Source: Geodermatophilus siccatus
GTDB lineage: Bacteria > Actinomycetota > Actinomycetes > Mycobacteriales > Geodermatophilaceae
Length of the DNA: 64,000 bases
Assembly (NCBI RefSeq): GCF_900103785.1
Contig: NZ_FNHE01000013.1
Span: 1-64,000, forward strand
Direction: 5' to 3'
Shown: positions 20,232-28,800 of the stretch, piece after piece
Numbering within the stretch: the stretch's first letter is position 1
Layout: each line of letters starts with the position of its first letter
Program-made: the position numbers and the translations under genes
The notes under the pieces: model-generated
What the model saw: the letters and a program-made list of their open reading frames with translations, nothing else
What the model was told of the DNA's origin: nothing
The model's database searches: none

Positions 20232-20396
20232 TCAGTCCTCGTCGGCCGGTCGCGACTCCTCCGGCTCGAAGGTGTCGGCCTCGCCGCGGCCCATCCCCAC
20301 GCCGGTGTCGGCCGGGACCGACGACCCGGCGTCCTGGTCCGGCGCCGAGGGACGGCTCTCGTCCACCGGTGGGCGGCCCTGCGCGCTCTCGGTCAT
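20232..20396 (-). CDS. Small acidic protein, unknown function
   Basis: A 54-residue protein rich in Asp, Glu, Ser and Pro (TESAQGRPPVDESRPS; EPEESRPADED at the end). No hydrophobic segment, probably disordered. The ATG follows a GAGGAGGC ribosome binding site at 6-7 nt, which supports a real gene. It is divergent from the Fpg/Nei gene. No known family recognised. Confidence 0.7.
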   Translation of the reverse strand: MTESAQGRPPVDESRPSAPDQDAGSSVPADTGVGMGRGEADTFEPEESRPADED

Positions 20397-20577
20397 GTCC
20401 GCGCCTCCTCGCGCATCACGCTGTCGTCTTCTGGACTCCGATCGCGGCCGGGTGCCGTACCCCCGCTGCGCGGAGCCGCTGCGTCCCTCCTCGGGGAGGC
20501 CTCCGGCCCCCACCGGTCGGTACCCCCCACTCGTCGGTACCACTCGATGGGGGACGGCGGGAGACGTCCTCCCGCGG

Positions 20578-20583
20578 CATAGT
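20578..20583 (+). promoter_or_regulatory. -10 box CATAGT for the DNA glycosylase
   Basis: CATAGT ends 6 nt before the GTG at 20590, so the mRNA should be leaderless. Confidence 0.6.
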
Positions 20584-20589
20584 GGCCGG

Positions 20590-21459
20590 GTGCCCGAGTT
20601 GCCCGAGGTGGAGGCGCTGACCGCGTTCCTGCGTGAGCACGCGGTCGGCCGCGTGGTGACCCGCGTCGACCTGGCCGCCGTCCAGGCGATCAAGACCTTC
20701 GACCCGCCCCTGTCGGCTCTGGGCGGGCTGGAGCTCACCGGGGTCGCCCGGCACGGCAAGTTCCTCGACCTCGACGTCTCCGGCCTGCACCTCGTCGTCC
20801 ACCTGGCGCGGGCGGGCTGGCTGCACTGGCGCACCGGGCTGCCCACGGCCCCGCCCAAGCCGGGCAAGGGGCCGCTGGCGCTGCGCGTGCACCTCGACTC
20901 GCAGGACGGGACCCCGCCCGACGGCTTCGACCTCACCGAGCAGGGCACCCGCAAGGGCCTGGCGGTCTACGTCGTCCGCTCGCCGGCCGAGGTGCCGGGC
21001 GTCGCGCGGCTCGGGCCCGACGCGCTGGAGGTCGACCGGGACGCCTTCGTGGCGCTCCTGGCCGGGCGCAGCGGGCAGCTCAAGGGCGCACTCACCGACC
21101 AGACGCTGATCGCCGGCATCGGCAACGCCTACTCCGACGAGATCCTGCACGCCGCGCGGCTCTCGCCGTTCAAGATGGCCGACAAGCTCACCGACGACGA
21201 GGCCCTGCGCCTCTACGACGCGATGCGGGCGACCCTCGCCGAGGCGCTCGAGCGCCAGGTCGGGCAGCGGGCGGCCACGATGAAGGGCGAGAAGCGCTCG
21301 GGGCTGCAGGTGCACGCCCGCACCGGCCTGCCCTGCCCGGTGTGCGGCGACACCGTCCGCGAGGTGAGCTTCGCCGACACCTCGCTGCAGTACTGCCCGA
21401 CCTGCCAGACCGGCGGCAAGCCGCTGGCCGACCGGCGGATGTCCAAGCTGCTGCGCTGA
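20590..21459 (+). CDS. Fpg/Nei family DNA glycosylase
   Basis: A 289-residue base-excision repair enzyme. The mature N-terminus is PELPEVEA, with the catalytic Pro as the Schiff-base nucleophile and Glu next to it. The helix-two-turn-helix motif is LKGALTDQTLIAGIGNAYSDEILHAARLSP. The C-terminus has a complete four-cysteine zinc finger (CPVCG ... CPTCQTGG). The KSGLQVH-like EKRSGLQVHARTG segment lies before it. It removes oxidised bases. Whether it is an Fpg, Nei1 or Nei2 type cannot be settled by eye. The GTG start is required by the Pro2 chemistry. Confidence 0.95.
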   Translation: MPELPEVEALTAFLREHAVGRVVTRVDLAAVQAIKTFDPPLSALGGLELTGVARHGKFLDLDVSGLHLVVHLARAGWLHWRTGLPTAPPKPGKGPLALRVHLDSQDGTPPDGFDLTEQGTRKGLAVYVVRSPAEVPGVARLGPDALEVDRDAFVALLAGRSGQLKGALTDQTLIAGIGNAYSDEILHAARLSPFKMADKLTDDEALRLYDAMRATLAEALERQVGQRAATMKGEKRSGLQVHARTGLPCPVCGDTVREVSFADTSLQYCPTCQTGGKPLADRRMSKLLR

Positions 21460-21495
21460 AGGAGGCCCCCGCTGCAGGGGCGGAGGATGCACGCC

Positions 21496-22146
21496 GTGGC
21501 ACGGTCCCTGCTCGTCACCCTCGACCTGTTCAGCGCGCTCATCGACTCGCGCACCGGTGGCTCGGCCGCGCTGGCGCGGATCACCGGCGGGCCGGGGGAG
21601 CGGCTCTACGACGTCTGGGACGCGGCCAACAAGGCCTCCCAGCGCGACCTCGCGACCTGGGTGCCCTTCGCCGAGCACTGCCGCCGCGCCCTGACCGCCG
21701 CCTACGCCGAGGTGGGGATCGCCCGGGACCCGGACGCCGACACCGGGCGGCTGCTCGACTCGGTCGGCGGCTGGCCGCTGTGGCCGGACGTCCCGGAGGG
21801 GGTGCCGGCACTCGCGGCCCGCGCCCGGGTCGGCGTCCTGTCCAACGTGGACGACGCGGTCTTCGCCCGCACGCGCGTCGCACCGCTGGTGGACGACGCC
21901 GACGTCCTCACCTCCGAGCGGCTGCGCGCCTACAAACCGGCGCCGGAGATCTACCTCCGGGCCCGGGAGCGCGCCGGTGGCCGGCTGGTGCACGTGGCGA
22001 CGTCGGCGCGCGACGTCCGGGGCGCCCTGGCGGCCGGCATCGACGTGGTCCGGCTGCGTCGGCCCGGCCACCGCCTGGACCCCGAGGGTGCGACCCCGCA
22101 GGTCGAGGCGGCAGACCTCCCCGAGGTCGCCCGGCTGCTGGGCTAG
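21496..22146 (+). CDS. HAD-superfamily hydrolase
   Basis: A 216-residue HAD protein. Motif I is LLVTLDLFSALIDS with the nucleophile Asp, motif II is VGVLSNVDD, motif III is the Lys in RAYKPAPEIY, and motif IV is weak (VATSARDVRGALAAG where DVxxD is usual). The fold is that of haloacid dehalogenase-like phosphatases. Substrate unknown. The GTG at 21496 is preferred because GGAGG ends 9 nt upstream; the ATG at 21487 directly abuts it. The TAG stop shares the bases CTAG with the convergent metallohydrolase gene. Confidence 0.85.
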   Translation: MARSLLVTLDLFSALIDSRTGGSAALARITGGPGERLYDVWDAANKASQRDLATWVPFAEHCRRALTAAYAEVGIARDPDADTGRLLDSVGGWPLWPDVPEGVPALAARARVGVLSNVDDAVFARTRVAPLVDDADVLTSERLRAYKPAPEIYLRARERAGGRLVHVATSARDVRGALAAGIDVVRLRRPGHRLDPEGATPQVEAADLPEVARLLG

Positions 22147-23372
22147 TCGCCCGCCCGGCGGGCGGTCAGCCAGGACGCCGCTCGCGCCACGACCGAGCTG
22201 CCGGCCCCGCCGTCCCCGGTCTCGACCGGCTCGTCGGCGAGCGCGCCGACCTCCGACCACCAGTCGGTCAGCGCCGGCGGCGCCAGGACGTCGACCCGCT
22301 GGCCCGGCCGCGGCACGGCCACCCGCACCTCCGAGCGCTCCGCCGCGGCGCACAGCCGCTGCACGGGCTCGGCCCAGCGGTGGAACGCCAGGTTGAACGT
22401 CGCCCAGTGCACCGGCACCAGCAGTCCGCCACCGAGGTCGCCGTGCGCCCGGACGGCCTCCTCCGGCGTCATGTGGATGAGGGCCCAGGCGTCGTTGTAG
22501 GCGCCGATCGGCAGCAGCGTCAGGTCGAAGGGGCCGAGCAGCGCGCCGATCTGGGCGAACGCCGGGGTGTAGCCGGTGTCGCCGCCGAAGAAGACCCGGT
22601 GCCGCGGCCCGGCGACCACCCAGGACGCCCACAGCGTCGTGTCGCGGGTGAGGAACCGGCCGGAGAAGTGCCGCGCCTCGGTGCAGGTGAGCGTCAGGCC
22701 GGCGAGCCGCACCGCGCCGTCCCAGTCCAGCTCGACGACCCGATCCTCCGGCACGCCCCAGCCGCGCAGGTGCGCACCCAGCCCCAGCGGGACGACGAAC
22801 GGCGCGGCCTGGGTGCGCAGCAGCCCGCGCACCGTGGGCAGGTCGAGGTGGTCGTAGTGGTCGTGCGAGACGAGGACGGCGTCGACCTGCGGCAGCTCCT
22901 CCAGCGGCAGGGGCGCCGGGTGCAGCCGGGTCGGCCCGACCAGCGGGGACGGCGACACCCGCTCGCCCCACACCGGGTCGACCAGCACCCGCCGGCCGTC
23001 GACCTCGAGCAGCGCGCTGGAGTGGCCGAACCAGGTCACCGCGAGCTCACCCGCCTGCGCGGGCAGCTCCGGGCGGGTCACCGGCACCGGGCGCGCCGGC
23101 AGGCCGGTGTCCCGCTCCTCGTGCATCTGCCGGAGCAGGCCGCGCTGTGCGCTGGCCGGCGGCCGCGCCGGCGTGCTCAGCCGGTTGTGGAAGCGGCCGT
23201 CGGCGAACTGCGGCGAGCCGGCGGCGGAGGCCTGGACCTCGCGCTGGCTGGCGCCCAGGGCGGTGGGCAGCCCCCAGGCGGCGCGGGCGACCCACGCGGC
23301 GGGTCCGGCGAGGGTGGCGGCGAGGGCCAGGGTGGTGCGGCGGGCGGCGGAGGACGGCACGACCGCCAGCAT
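22143..23372 (-). CDS. MBL-fold metallohydrolase (UlaG / NAPE-PLD-like)
   Basis: A 409-residue beta-lactamase-fold protein. Metal motif VSHDHYDHLD (HxHxDH) is present. TWFGHSSALLEVDGRRVLVDPVWGERVSPSP, a histidine in TEARHFSGR and FFGGDTGYTPAF complete the core. The N-terminus (residues about 8-33, ARRTTLALAATLAGPAAWVARAA) is a signal peptide or anchor, so the enzyme is probably exported or membrane-bound. The family includes phosphodiesterases and lactonases; the substrate is unknown. ATG 23372 is chosen; an earlier ATG (23462) would leave only 6 nt to the divergent zinc-ribbon gene. Confidence 0.88.
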   Translation of the reverse strand: MLAVVPSSAARRTTLALAATLAGPAAWVARAAWGLPTALGASQREVQASAAGSPQFADGRFHNRLSTPARPPASAQRGLLRQMHEERDTGLPARPVPVTRPELPAQAGELAVTWFGHSSALLEVDGRRVLVDPVWGERVSPSPLVGPTRLHPAPLPLEELPQVDAVLVSHDHYDHLDLPTVRGLLRTQAAPFVVPLGLGAHLRGWGVPEDRVVELDWDGAVRLAGLTLTCTEARHFSGRFLTRDTTLWASWVVAGPRHRVFFGGDTGYTPAFAQIGALLGPFDLTLLPIGAYNDAWALIHMTPEEAVRAHGDLGGGLLVPVHWATFNLAFHRWAEPVQRLCAAAERSEVRVAVPRPGQRVDVLAPPALTDWWSEVGALADEPVETGDGGAGSSVVARAASWLTARRAGD

Positions 23373-23468
23373 CCCAGCCGCGGAGGGGGAGGCGACGTCC
23401 GCCGCGAGGGTGACACGCCCCGGCCGACGGCGGTTGCCCGGGAGGGTGCGGCGTCCGAGCATGGCCCC

Positions 23469-23621
23469 GTGACCGACGACGCACGACCCGCCGAGCCGGA
23501 CGAGGACGGCGGCGACCCGGCGTGCTGGCTGCGGCGGGTCTGCCCGGCGTGCGGGCGACTCGCCGACGTCGACCCGCCGGTCCGCTGCGCCGCCTGCGGG
23601 GAGCTGCTCCCCGCGGACTGA
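23469..23621 (+). CDS. Small zinc-ribbon protein
   Basis: A 50-residue protein. An acidic N-terminus (TDDARPAEPDEDGGDPA) is followed by CPACG and CAACG knuckles spaced 15 residues apart, plus one Cys before them. This is a compact zinc ribbon; similar small proteins occur in actinobacteria without assigned function. A -35 TTGCCC and a -10 GAGCAT with a 17-bp spacer end 6 nt before the GTG, so it is leaderless and divergent from the metallohydrolase. Confidence 0.75.
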   Translation: MTDDARPAEPDEDGGDPACWLRRVCPACGRLADVDPPVRCAACGELLPAD

Positions 23622-23639
23622 GGGAGCCGGGGCCATCTC

Positions 23640-24956
23640 TCAGGCGGCCTCGCGGTCCTGTCGCGGAGCCGAGACGACGAAGTCGCACAGCGCCCGGCGC
23701 AGCGCCACGCCCAGCCGGTCGGCGCGGACGTGCAGCTCGTCGCGCACCGACAGCGGCAGTCCCTGACCGGCCACGTGCGCGACGAGGGCGAGGTCCTCGT
23801 CGAGCACCCGCTGCCGGAAGGCGACCTCGCGCTCGACGTCGGCCGGGGCGGGCAGCGGGTGGCCGGGGCCGGCCGACAGCAGCAGCCGGGTGTACACCCG
23901 CGTGGAGTCGGCGTCCTCCGGCTGCAGCAGGAACTGGACCACCGTGACCGCGCCGGAGTCGAGGAACTCCTCGCGCAGCAGCAGCTGGAACGGTGCCCGC
24001 AGGACGCGGGTCGCCCGCCGGCGCTGCCGCAGCGGCCGTTCGCCGGTGGCCACGCCGGGGTCGGTCACCGCGTCGAACCACTGCTCGTGCGCGCTGCGGA
24101 GACCGCCGGGCTCCGGCTGGACGTCGTACGCGGGCACCTCCGGGTGGTCGGCCGCGCCGGAGGTCGCCGCGTGCAGAAACGGGGCGTGCGAGACGTCGAG
24201 GAGGACGTCGGTCAGCACGGCCGCCGTCCCCGCCGAGCGTCGCGGCGGCAGCCAGCCGGTCACGAAGCGCCGGTCGGCGTCCTCGGGGAACTCCAGCGGC
24301 ACGTCCCGGGGCTCGGCCGGGGCCAGCCACACCACGCCGAGCCGCTCGCGGACGCCGAACGCCGGCGGGTCCACCTCCAGCCGGTCGGTGCGGCGCAGCG
24401 TCCAGGTCCGCCCCAGCAGCCGCACCTGCAGCCAGCCGCCGGGACGCAGCTCGCGGGACAGGGCCACGGGGTGCCACGCCGACTCCAGCGCCGGGTCGAG
24501 GTTGCCCAGCACCGGCCCGTCCGGCGGCGGGGGCGCCGGGGCCGGCTCGGGTGCCGTGTCGGCGGTGGGGCGCGGCGGCGCGGGGACGGCGGTGCGCTCG
24601 GGGGCCAGCCAGACCCAGCCGTGCCGCTCCTCGACCGCCCACGGCACCGGCAGGTCGGCCCGCGGCGGCGCCGTCCCGTCGGGGCCCAGGGAGGGCAGGG
24701 AGACGCAGCGGCCCTCACCGTCGTACTGCCACCCGTGGTGGGGGCAGGTGAGCCGCCCGTCGACCACCGTGGCGGCGCTCAGCGGCACCAGCCGGTGCGG
24801 GCACCGGGCAGGGAAGGCGCTCACCTCCGCTCCCGGGCGCAGCCTGACCAGCACGTAGGCCCGCCCGCCGGCGCCGACCGGCAGCGGCTTCGTCCCGACC
24901 TCGGCGGCGCGCGCCACCGGGTACCAGCCCGTCGTCGTCCCCGCGGAAGTGGTCAT
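23640..24956 (-). CDS. Rieske [2Fe-2S] oxygenase with a degenerate second Rieske-like module
   Basis: A 438-residue oxygenase alpha-subunit-like protein. The N-terminal Rieske domain (about 8-120) has CPHR (Cys52, His54) and CPHHGW (Cys71, His74). The mononuclear iron site is DVLLDVSHAPFLH (His257, His262). Between them, after a Pro-rich linker, residues about 158-215 read WHPVALSREL ... GVRERLGVVWLAPAEP. This mirrors WYPVARAAEV ... AVEERHGWVWLAPERT of the first module but lacks every Fe-S ligand. This looks like an internal duplication that lost its cluster. Substrate unknown; relatives act on aromatic or sterol-like compounds and need a reductase, none of which is encoded nearby. Confidence 0.9.
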   Translation of the reverse strand: MTTSAGTTTGWYPVARAAEVGTKPLPVGAGGRAYVLVRLRPGAEVSAFPARCPHRLVPLSAATVVDGRLTCPHHGWQYDGEGRCVSLPSLGPDGTAPPRADLPVPWAVEERHGWVWLAPERTAVPAPPRPTADTAPEPAPAPPPPDGPVLGNLDPALESAWHPVALSRELRPGGWLQVRLLGRTWTLRRTDRLEVDPPAFGVRERLGVVWLAPAEPRDVPLEFPEDADRRFVTGWLPPRRSAGTAAVLTDVLLDVSHAPFLHAATSGAADHPEVPAYDVQPEPGGLRSAHEQWFDAVTDPGVATGERPLRQRRRATRVLRAPFQLLLREEFLDSGAVTVVQFLLQPEDADSTRVYTRLLLSAGPGHPLPAPADVEREVAFRQRVLDEDLALVAHVAGQGLPLSVRDELHVRADRLGVALRRALCDFVVSAPRQDREAA

Positions 24957-24996
24957 GCCCCATTGCAGCGCCGCCGGGTTCCCGCTCGGTTACGCC

Positions 24997-25088
24997 CGCT
25001 CGACGGTCGAGCGACACAGGTTGCGCACAACAAAAGGTCACCGACGACGCATTACGGACAGACTTGTCTCTAGAGTGACCGCGGTCAC
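24997..25088. promoter_or_regulatory. Regulatory region of the DUF485-symporter operon
   Basis: The 168-nt gap between divergent genes holds the palindrome CGCTCGAC-G-GTCGAGCG (24997-25013), a local AT-rich stretch, a TAGAGT -10 candidate (25071-25076) and, overlapping it, the perfect 14-mer GTGACCGCGGTCAC (25075-25088). GGTCACC half-sites recur at 25036 and after the palindrome. A palindrome over the -10 box suggests repression of the transporter operon. Confidence 0.55.
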
Positions 25089-25124
25089 CGGAAGCAGGTG
25101 ACCAGGACGACAGGGAGAGGCACC

Positions 25125-25526
25125 GTGACACCACCCGCTGAACGCAGGCTCCTGACGCCGGAGGAGTACCGCGAGGCCCAGGCCTCCCCGGAGTTCGTCG
25201 AGCTGAAGCGACGCTTCCGTCGCTTCGCCTTCCCGATGACCGTGGCCTTCCTGGCCTGGTACCTGCTCTACGTCCTGCTCTCGACCTACGCGCCGGACCT
25301 CATGGCCACGCCGGTGTTCGGCAACATCAACCTCGGCATCCTGCTGGGTCTGGGCCAGTTCGTCTCGACGTTCGTGATCACCCACGTCTACGTGGCGCAC
25401 GCCAACAAGCGCACCGACCCGATCTCCGACGACATGCGCGAGCGGCTGGAGCACCACGAGTACGCGCGCACCGGTGGTGTCGGTGCCACCCGAGGCGCCG
25501 ACGAGACCCGCGGAGGACGGCACTGA
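25125..25526 (+). CDS. DUF485 membrane protein
   Basis: A 133-residue protein of the DUF485 (YjcH-like) family: EFVELKRRFRRFAFPMTVAFLAWYLLYVLL, then NLGILLGLGQFVSTFVITHVYVAHAN. Two transmembrane helices (about 42-64 and 80-100) are followed by a charged tail. Members are nearly always encoded directly before an SSS-family acetate/pyruvate symporter, and probably assist it. The GTG start has GGGAGAGG upstream. The stop overlaps the symporter start (TGATG). Confidence 0.93.
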   Translation: MTPPAERRLLTPEEYREAQASPEFVELKRRFRRFAFPMTVAFLAWYLLYVLLSTYAPDLMATPVFGNINLGILLGLGQFVSTFVITHVYVAHANKRTDPISDDMRERLEHHEYARTGGVGATRGADETRGGRH

Positions 25527-27187
25527 TGCTCCCCCTCGCTGCCCCCGCCGCTCCGGCGACGACCACCGTCGGGAACCCGGCGGTCAACATCTCGATCTTC
25601 GGGGCCTTCGTCCTCGTCACGCTGGCCATCACCTTCAAGGCCAGCCGCAACAACAAGAGCGCGGCCGACTACTACGCCGCCGGCCGCAACATCAGCGGCA
25701 CCCAGAACGGGCTGGCCATCGCGGGTGACTACCTGTCGGCCGCGTCCTTCCTCGGCATCGCCGGCGCCATCGCCATCTACGGCTACGACGGCTTCCTGTA
25801 CTCCATCGGCTTCCTCGTCGCCTGGCTGGTCGCCCTCCTGCTCGTCGCCGAACTCATGCGCAACACGGCGCGGTACACGATGGCCGACGTGCTGGCCTTC
25901 AGGATGCGCCAGCGGCCCGTCCGCACCGCGGCGGCGACCTCGACCCTCGTGGTCAGCCTCTTCTACCTGCTCGCCCAGATGGCCGGCGCCGGCGCGCTGG
26001 TCACCCTGCTGCTCGGCGTCACCGGGGAGCTGGCGCAGGCGGTCGTCGTGATCCTCGTCGGTGCCCTGATGATGGTCTACGTGCTCGTCGGTGGCATGCG
26101 CGGCACGACCTACGTGCAGATCATCAAGGCGACGCTGCTCATCGCCGGCGCCGGCGTGATGACGGTCTGGGTGCTGGGCAAGTACGGGTTCAACCTCTCC
26201 GCGCTGCTCGGCGGGGCGGTCGACACCTCGGCGACCCAGGCCACACCGCGCGACGTCCTGTCCCCGGGGGCCCAGTACGGCGCGACCGACATCTCGAAGC
26301 TGGACTTCATCTCGCTGGCGCTCGCGCTGGTGTTCGGGACGGCCGGCCTGCCTCACGTGTTGATGCGCTTCTACACCGTCCCCACCGCCAAGGACGCCCG
26401 CCGCTCGGTGGTCTGGGCCATCTGGCTGATCGGCGTCTTCTACCTGTTCAGCCTGGTGATCGGCTACGGCGCCGGTGCGCTGGTCGGCGCCGACACCATC
26501 CTGGCGGCGCCCGGTGCGGTCAACGCGGCGGCGCCGCTGCTGGCCTTCGAGCTCGGCGGCACGATCCTGCTCGGCGTCATCGCCGGCGTCGCGTTCGCGA
26601 CGATCCTCGCGGTGGTCGCCGGACTGACGATCACCGCGTCGGCCTCCTTCGCGCACGACATCTACGCCTCGGTGATCAAGAAGGGGCAGGTGAACCCGAA
26701 CGCCGAGGTCAAGGTGGCCCGGATCGCCGCGATCGTGATCGGCGCCGTCTCCATCGGTCTGGGGATCCTGGCGCTGCAGGCCGGGCTGAACATCGCCTTC
26801 CTGGTGGCCCTCGCGTTCGCCATCGCCGCCTCGGCGAACCTGCCGACGATCATCTACACCCTGTTCTGGCAGCGGTTCACCACACAGGGCGCGCTCTGGT
26901 CGATCTACGGCGGGCTGATCACCTGCGTCACGCTGATCCTGTTCTCGCCGGTGGTGTCCGGGGCGCCCGTCAACCCGGCGACCGGCAAGAGCCCCTCGCT
27001 GCTCCAGGACGTCGACTTCTCCTGGTTCCCGCTGAACAACCCCGGTCTCGTGTCGATCCCGCTGTCGTTCTTCCTCGGCTGGCTCGGTACGAAGCTGTCC
27101 AAGGAACAGCCCGACGAGCTCAAGAACGCCGAGCTCGAGGTGCGGGCGCTCACCGGGATCGGTGCGGAGAAGGCCGTCGCCCACTGA
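25526..27187 (+). CDS. Sodium:solute symporter, acetate-type (ActP/MctC-like)
   Basis: A 553-residue SSS-family transporter with 13 predicted membrane helices. Family features are SAADYYAAGRNISGTQNGLAIAGDYLSAASFLG near the N-terminus and FGTAGLPHVLMRFYTVPTAKDARRSV in the middle. These, and the DUF485 partner, place it with monocarboxylate (acetate, propionate, pyruvate) importers. The exact substrate is inference. Translationally coupled to the DUF485 gene by TGATG. Confidence 0.94.
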   Translation: MLPLAAPAAPATTTVGNPAVNISIFGAFVLVTLAITFKASRNNKSAADYYAAGRNISGTQNGLAIAGDYLSAASFLGIAGAIAIYGYDGFLYSIGFLVAWLVALLLVAELMRNTARYTMADVLAFRMRQRPVRTAAATSTLVVSLFYLLAQMAGAGALVTLLLGVTGELAQAVVVILVGALMMVYVLVGGMRGTTYVQIIKATLLIAGAGVMTVWVLGKYGFNLSALLGGAVDTSATQATPRDVLSPGAQYGATDISKLDFISLALALVFGTAGLPHVLMRFYTVPTAKDARRSVVWAIWLIGVFYLFSLVIGYGAGALVGADTILAAPGAVNAAAPLLAFELGGTILLGVIAGVAFATILAVVAGLTITASASFAHDIYASVIKKGQVNPNAEVKVARIAAIVIGAVSIGLGILALQAGLNIAFLVALAFAIAASANLPTIIYTLFWQRFTTQGALWSIYGGLITCVTLILFSPVVSGAPVNPATGKSPSLLQDVDFSWFPLNNPGLVSIPLSFFLGWLGTKLSKEQPDELKNAELEVRALTGIGAEKAVAH

Positions 27188-27194
27188 AGAAGGA

Positions 27195-27245
27195 CCCCCG
27201 TGCCCCCCACCGCTCGCGAGCTCGCGGCGGGGCCCTGCACGGGGG
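27195..27245. terminator. Repeat-family terminator hairpin
   Basis: Arms CCCCCGTGC (27195-27203) and GCACGGGGG (27237-27245) around a GCTCG / GCGGCGGGG centre shared with the copy at 10546-10596. It follows the symporter stop by 8 nt. Confidence 0.7.
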
Positions 27246-27264
27246 CCGGTTCCAGCACCTCGCC

Positions 27265-27411
27265 AGGCGCGCGTCCCCGTTCTCGGGGGCGCGCGCCTCG
27301 CGCGTTCCGGGGGCTCCGGGTGCCCCTCGATGATCAGGTCACCTGATCGAACCGGTTCCTCCCTCACGACCGGTTGTGAGGGAGGAACCCCAGGGACCAG
27401 GTCACCTGGTC
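27265..27411. repeat. Block of hairpins and paired palindromes between convergent genes
   Basis: Four structures in 147 nt: a 15-bp stem with one G-T pair (27265-27279 / 27284-27298); palindrome 27332-27348; a perfect 14-bp stem (27354-27367 / 27376-27389); and palindrome 27395-27411. The two 17-nt palindromes share the core CAGGTCACCTG and differ only in one symmetrical pair. The block may combine bidirectional termination with protein binding. Confidence 0.65.
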
Positions 27412-27432
27412 ATCGGGCGACGAGGCGCCGGG

Positions 27433-27657
27433 TCAGGCGACGGCCCGGACGGGCGCGGACTCGGGTGCGAGGACGGCGTCCGCGGCGGCGATCGGGGCGG
27501 CGGCGTGGGCGCGGCGGTGGCGGACGGCCCAGCGGGTGACCAGGCCGGTGAGGACGACGAGCCCGGCGACCAGGTGCTGGCCGGGCGCGGTGACCGCGAC
27601 GGCGAGGGCCGCGGCGTAGACCACCGTGAGCAGGACGGCGGGGACGGACAGGTGCAC
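27433..27657 (-). CDS. Small membrane protein
   Basis: A 74-residue protein with two hydrophobic segments (about 5-24 and 28-45) joined by APGQH, then a basic turn (RWAVRHRRAH) and an Ala-rich tail. The GTG start follows GAGGAGAG at a good distance. Function unknown. Confidence 0.72.
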   Translation of the reverse strand: MHLSVPAVLLTVVYAAALAVAVTAPGQHLVAGLVVLTGLVTRWAVRHRRAHAAAPIAAADAVLAPESAPVRAVA

Positions 27658-27759
27658 GGGACTCTCCTCGGGTGAGGGCGGCCCGCCGGCCGGCGGCCGG
27701 GTCGTGGGCTGACCCGGCCACCGGCGCGGCGACGGCGCAGGTGGAACGGGATCAGGACC

Positions 27760-28620
27760 TCACTTGAGCATGTCCTTGGCCTTCTGGAGCAGCGACTGCC
27801 CCGGCATCTGCGGGGTGGAGAACAGCCGCGGGTCGCCGGGCGGCAGGATCGGGGCGTCGGCGGTCGCCTCGATCGGGCGGGCGCGGAACTCCGACCGACC
27901 GTCGACCGACGGGCCCGACGCCCATCGGCCGGCCGAGGCCTCGGGGCCGTCGGAGGCGTCGACGAAGGTGTAGCCGAGGTCGCCGACCTCCTCCTCCAGC
28001 GGGAAGGCCTCGGGCACCGGGATGCCCTCGATGCCGTCGGACTTGAGCTCCTCGGTCGCGGCCAGCCACTGCTGCTGGTGGTAGTGGTCGCGGGTGATGA
28101 GGAACCGGAGCATGTCCTTGACGCCGGGGTCGTCGGTCATGTTGTAGAGCCGGGCCACCTGCAGCCGGCCCTGCATCTCGGCGGTGGCGTTGTACATGAA
28201 GTCGGCCATGAGGTTGCCGCTGGCGGTGACGTACGCGCCGGTCCACGGGTTGCCCATGCTGTCCATGTAGGACGCGCCCTGGCCGTTCTGGATCAGGTGC
28301 TGCGGGTTGTGCTGCCCGTAACCGGCGGCGGCCTCCTTGGTGCGGTCGGCCGAGTCGGGCTTGAGCGGCGCGTGGTCCAGCAGCCGGTCGATCATCGTCA
28401 CGATCATCTCGACGTGCGCCAGCTCCTCCGTGCCGATGGAGAGGAGCAGGTCCTTGTACTTGCCGGGCAGCCGGCAGTTCCAGCCCTGCAGCAGGTACTG
28501 CGTGGCGACCGTCATCTCGCCCCACTGGCCGCCGAGGATCTCCTGCATCTTGCGGGCGAAGTCCGGGTCGGGACCGTCGGGCTTGGCCTCGTACTGCAGG
28601 GCGTGGGTGTGCGTGAACAC
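27760..28620 (-). CDS. Manganese catalase
   Basis: A 286-residue di-manganese catalase. All metal ligands of the Lactobacillus plantarum enzyme sit at identical positions: Glu35, Glu66, His69 (TEELAHVE), Glu148 and His181 (RDHYHQQQW). It disproportionates hydrogen peroxide without haem. The C-terminal 80 residues are a proline-rich extension typical of actinobacterial members. The GTG start follows AAGGGAGA. The 180-nt region upstream to the kinase gene holds its promoter, but no clear box is seen. Fits with the manganese exporter and ergothioneine genes as an oxidative-stress set. Confidence 0.96.
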   Translation of the reverse strand: MFTHTHALQYEAKPDGPDPDFARKMQEILGGQWGEMTVATQYLLQGWNCRLPGKYKDLLLSIGTEELAHVEMIVTMIDRLLDHAPLKPDSADRTKEAAAGYGQHNPQHLIQNGQGASYMDSMGNPWTGAYVTASGNLMADFMYNATAEMQGRLQVARLYNMTDDPGVKDMLRFLITRDHYHQQQWLAATEELKSDGIEGIPVPEAFPLEEEVGDLGYTFVDASDGPEASAGRWASGPSVDGRSEFRARPIEATADAPILPPGDPRLFSTPQMPGQSLLQKAKDMLK

Positions 28621-28800
28621 GGGGTCTCCCTTGCATCGTCGCGACCACCGCCGATGCGGTGACACCAGGGATCTGCCCGCGCCCGGTGGCCCACCCGTGC
28701 CGAGCCCTGGCCCCCGCGTGCCAGGTTGCGTGGCCCGTCGGACGGCACCCGGCCGCGGAGCTCCCGGGGGACGGCGCGAGAAGGGGCCGGAGGCCCTCCC

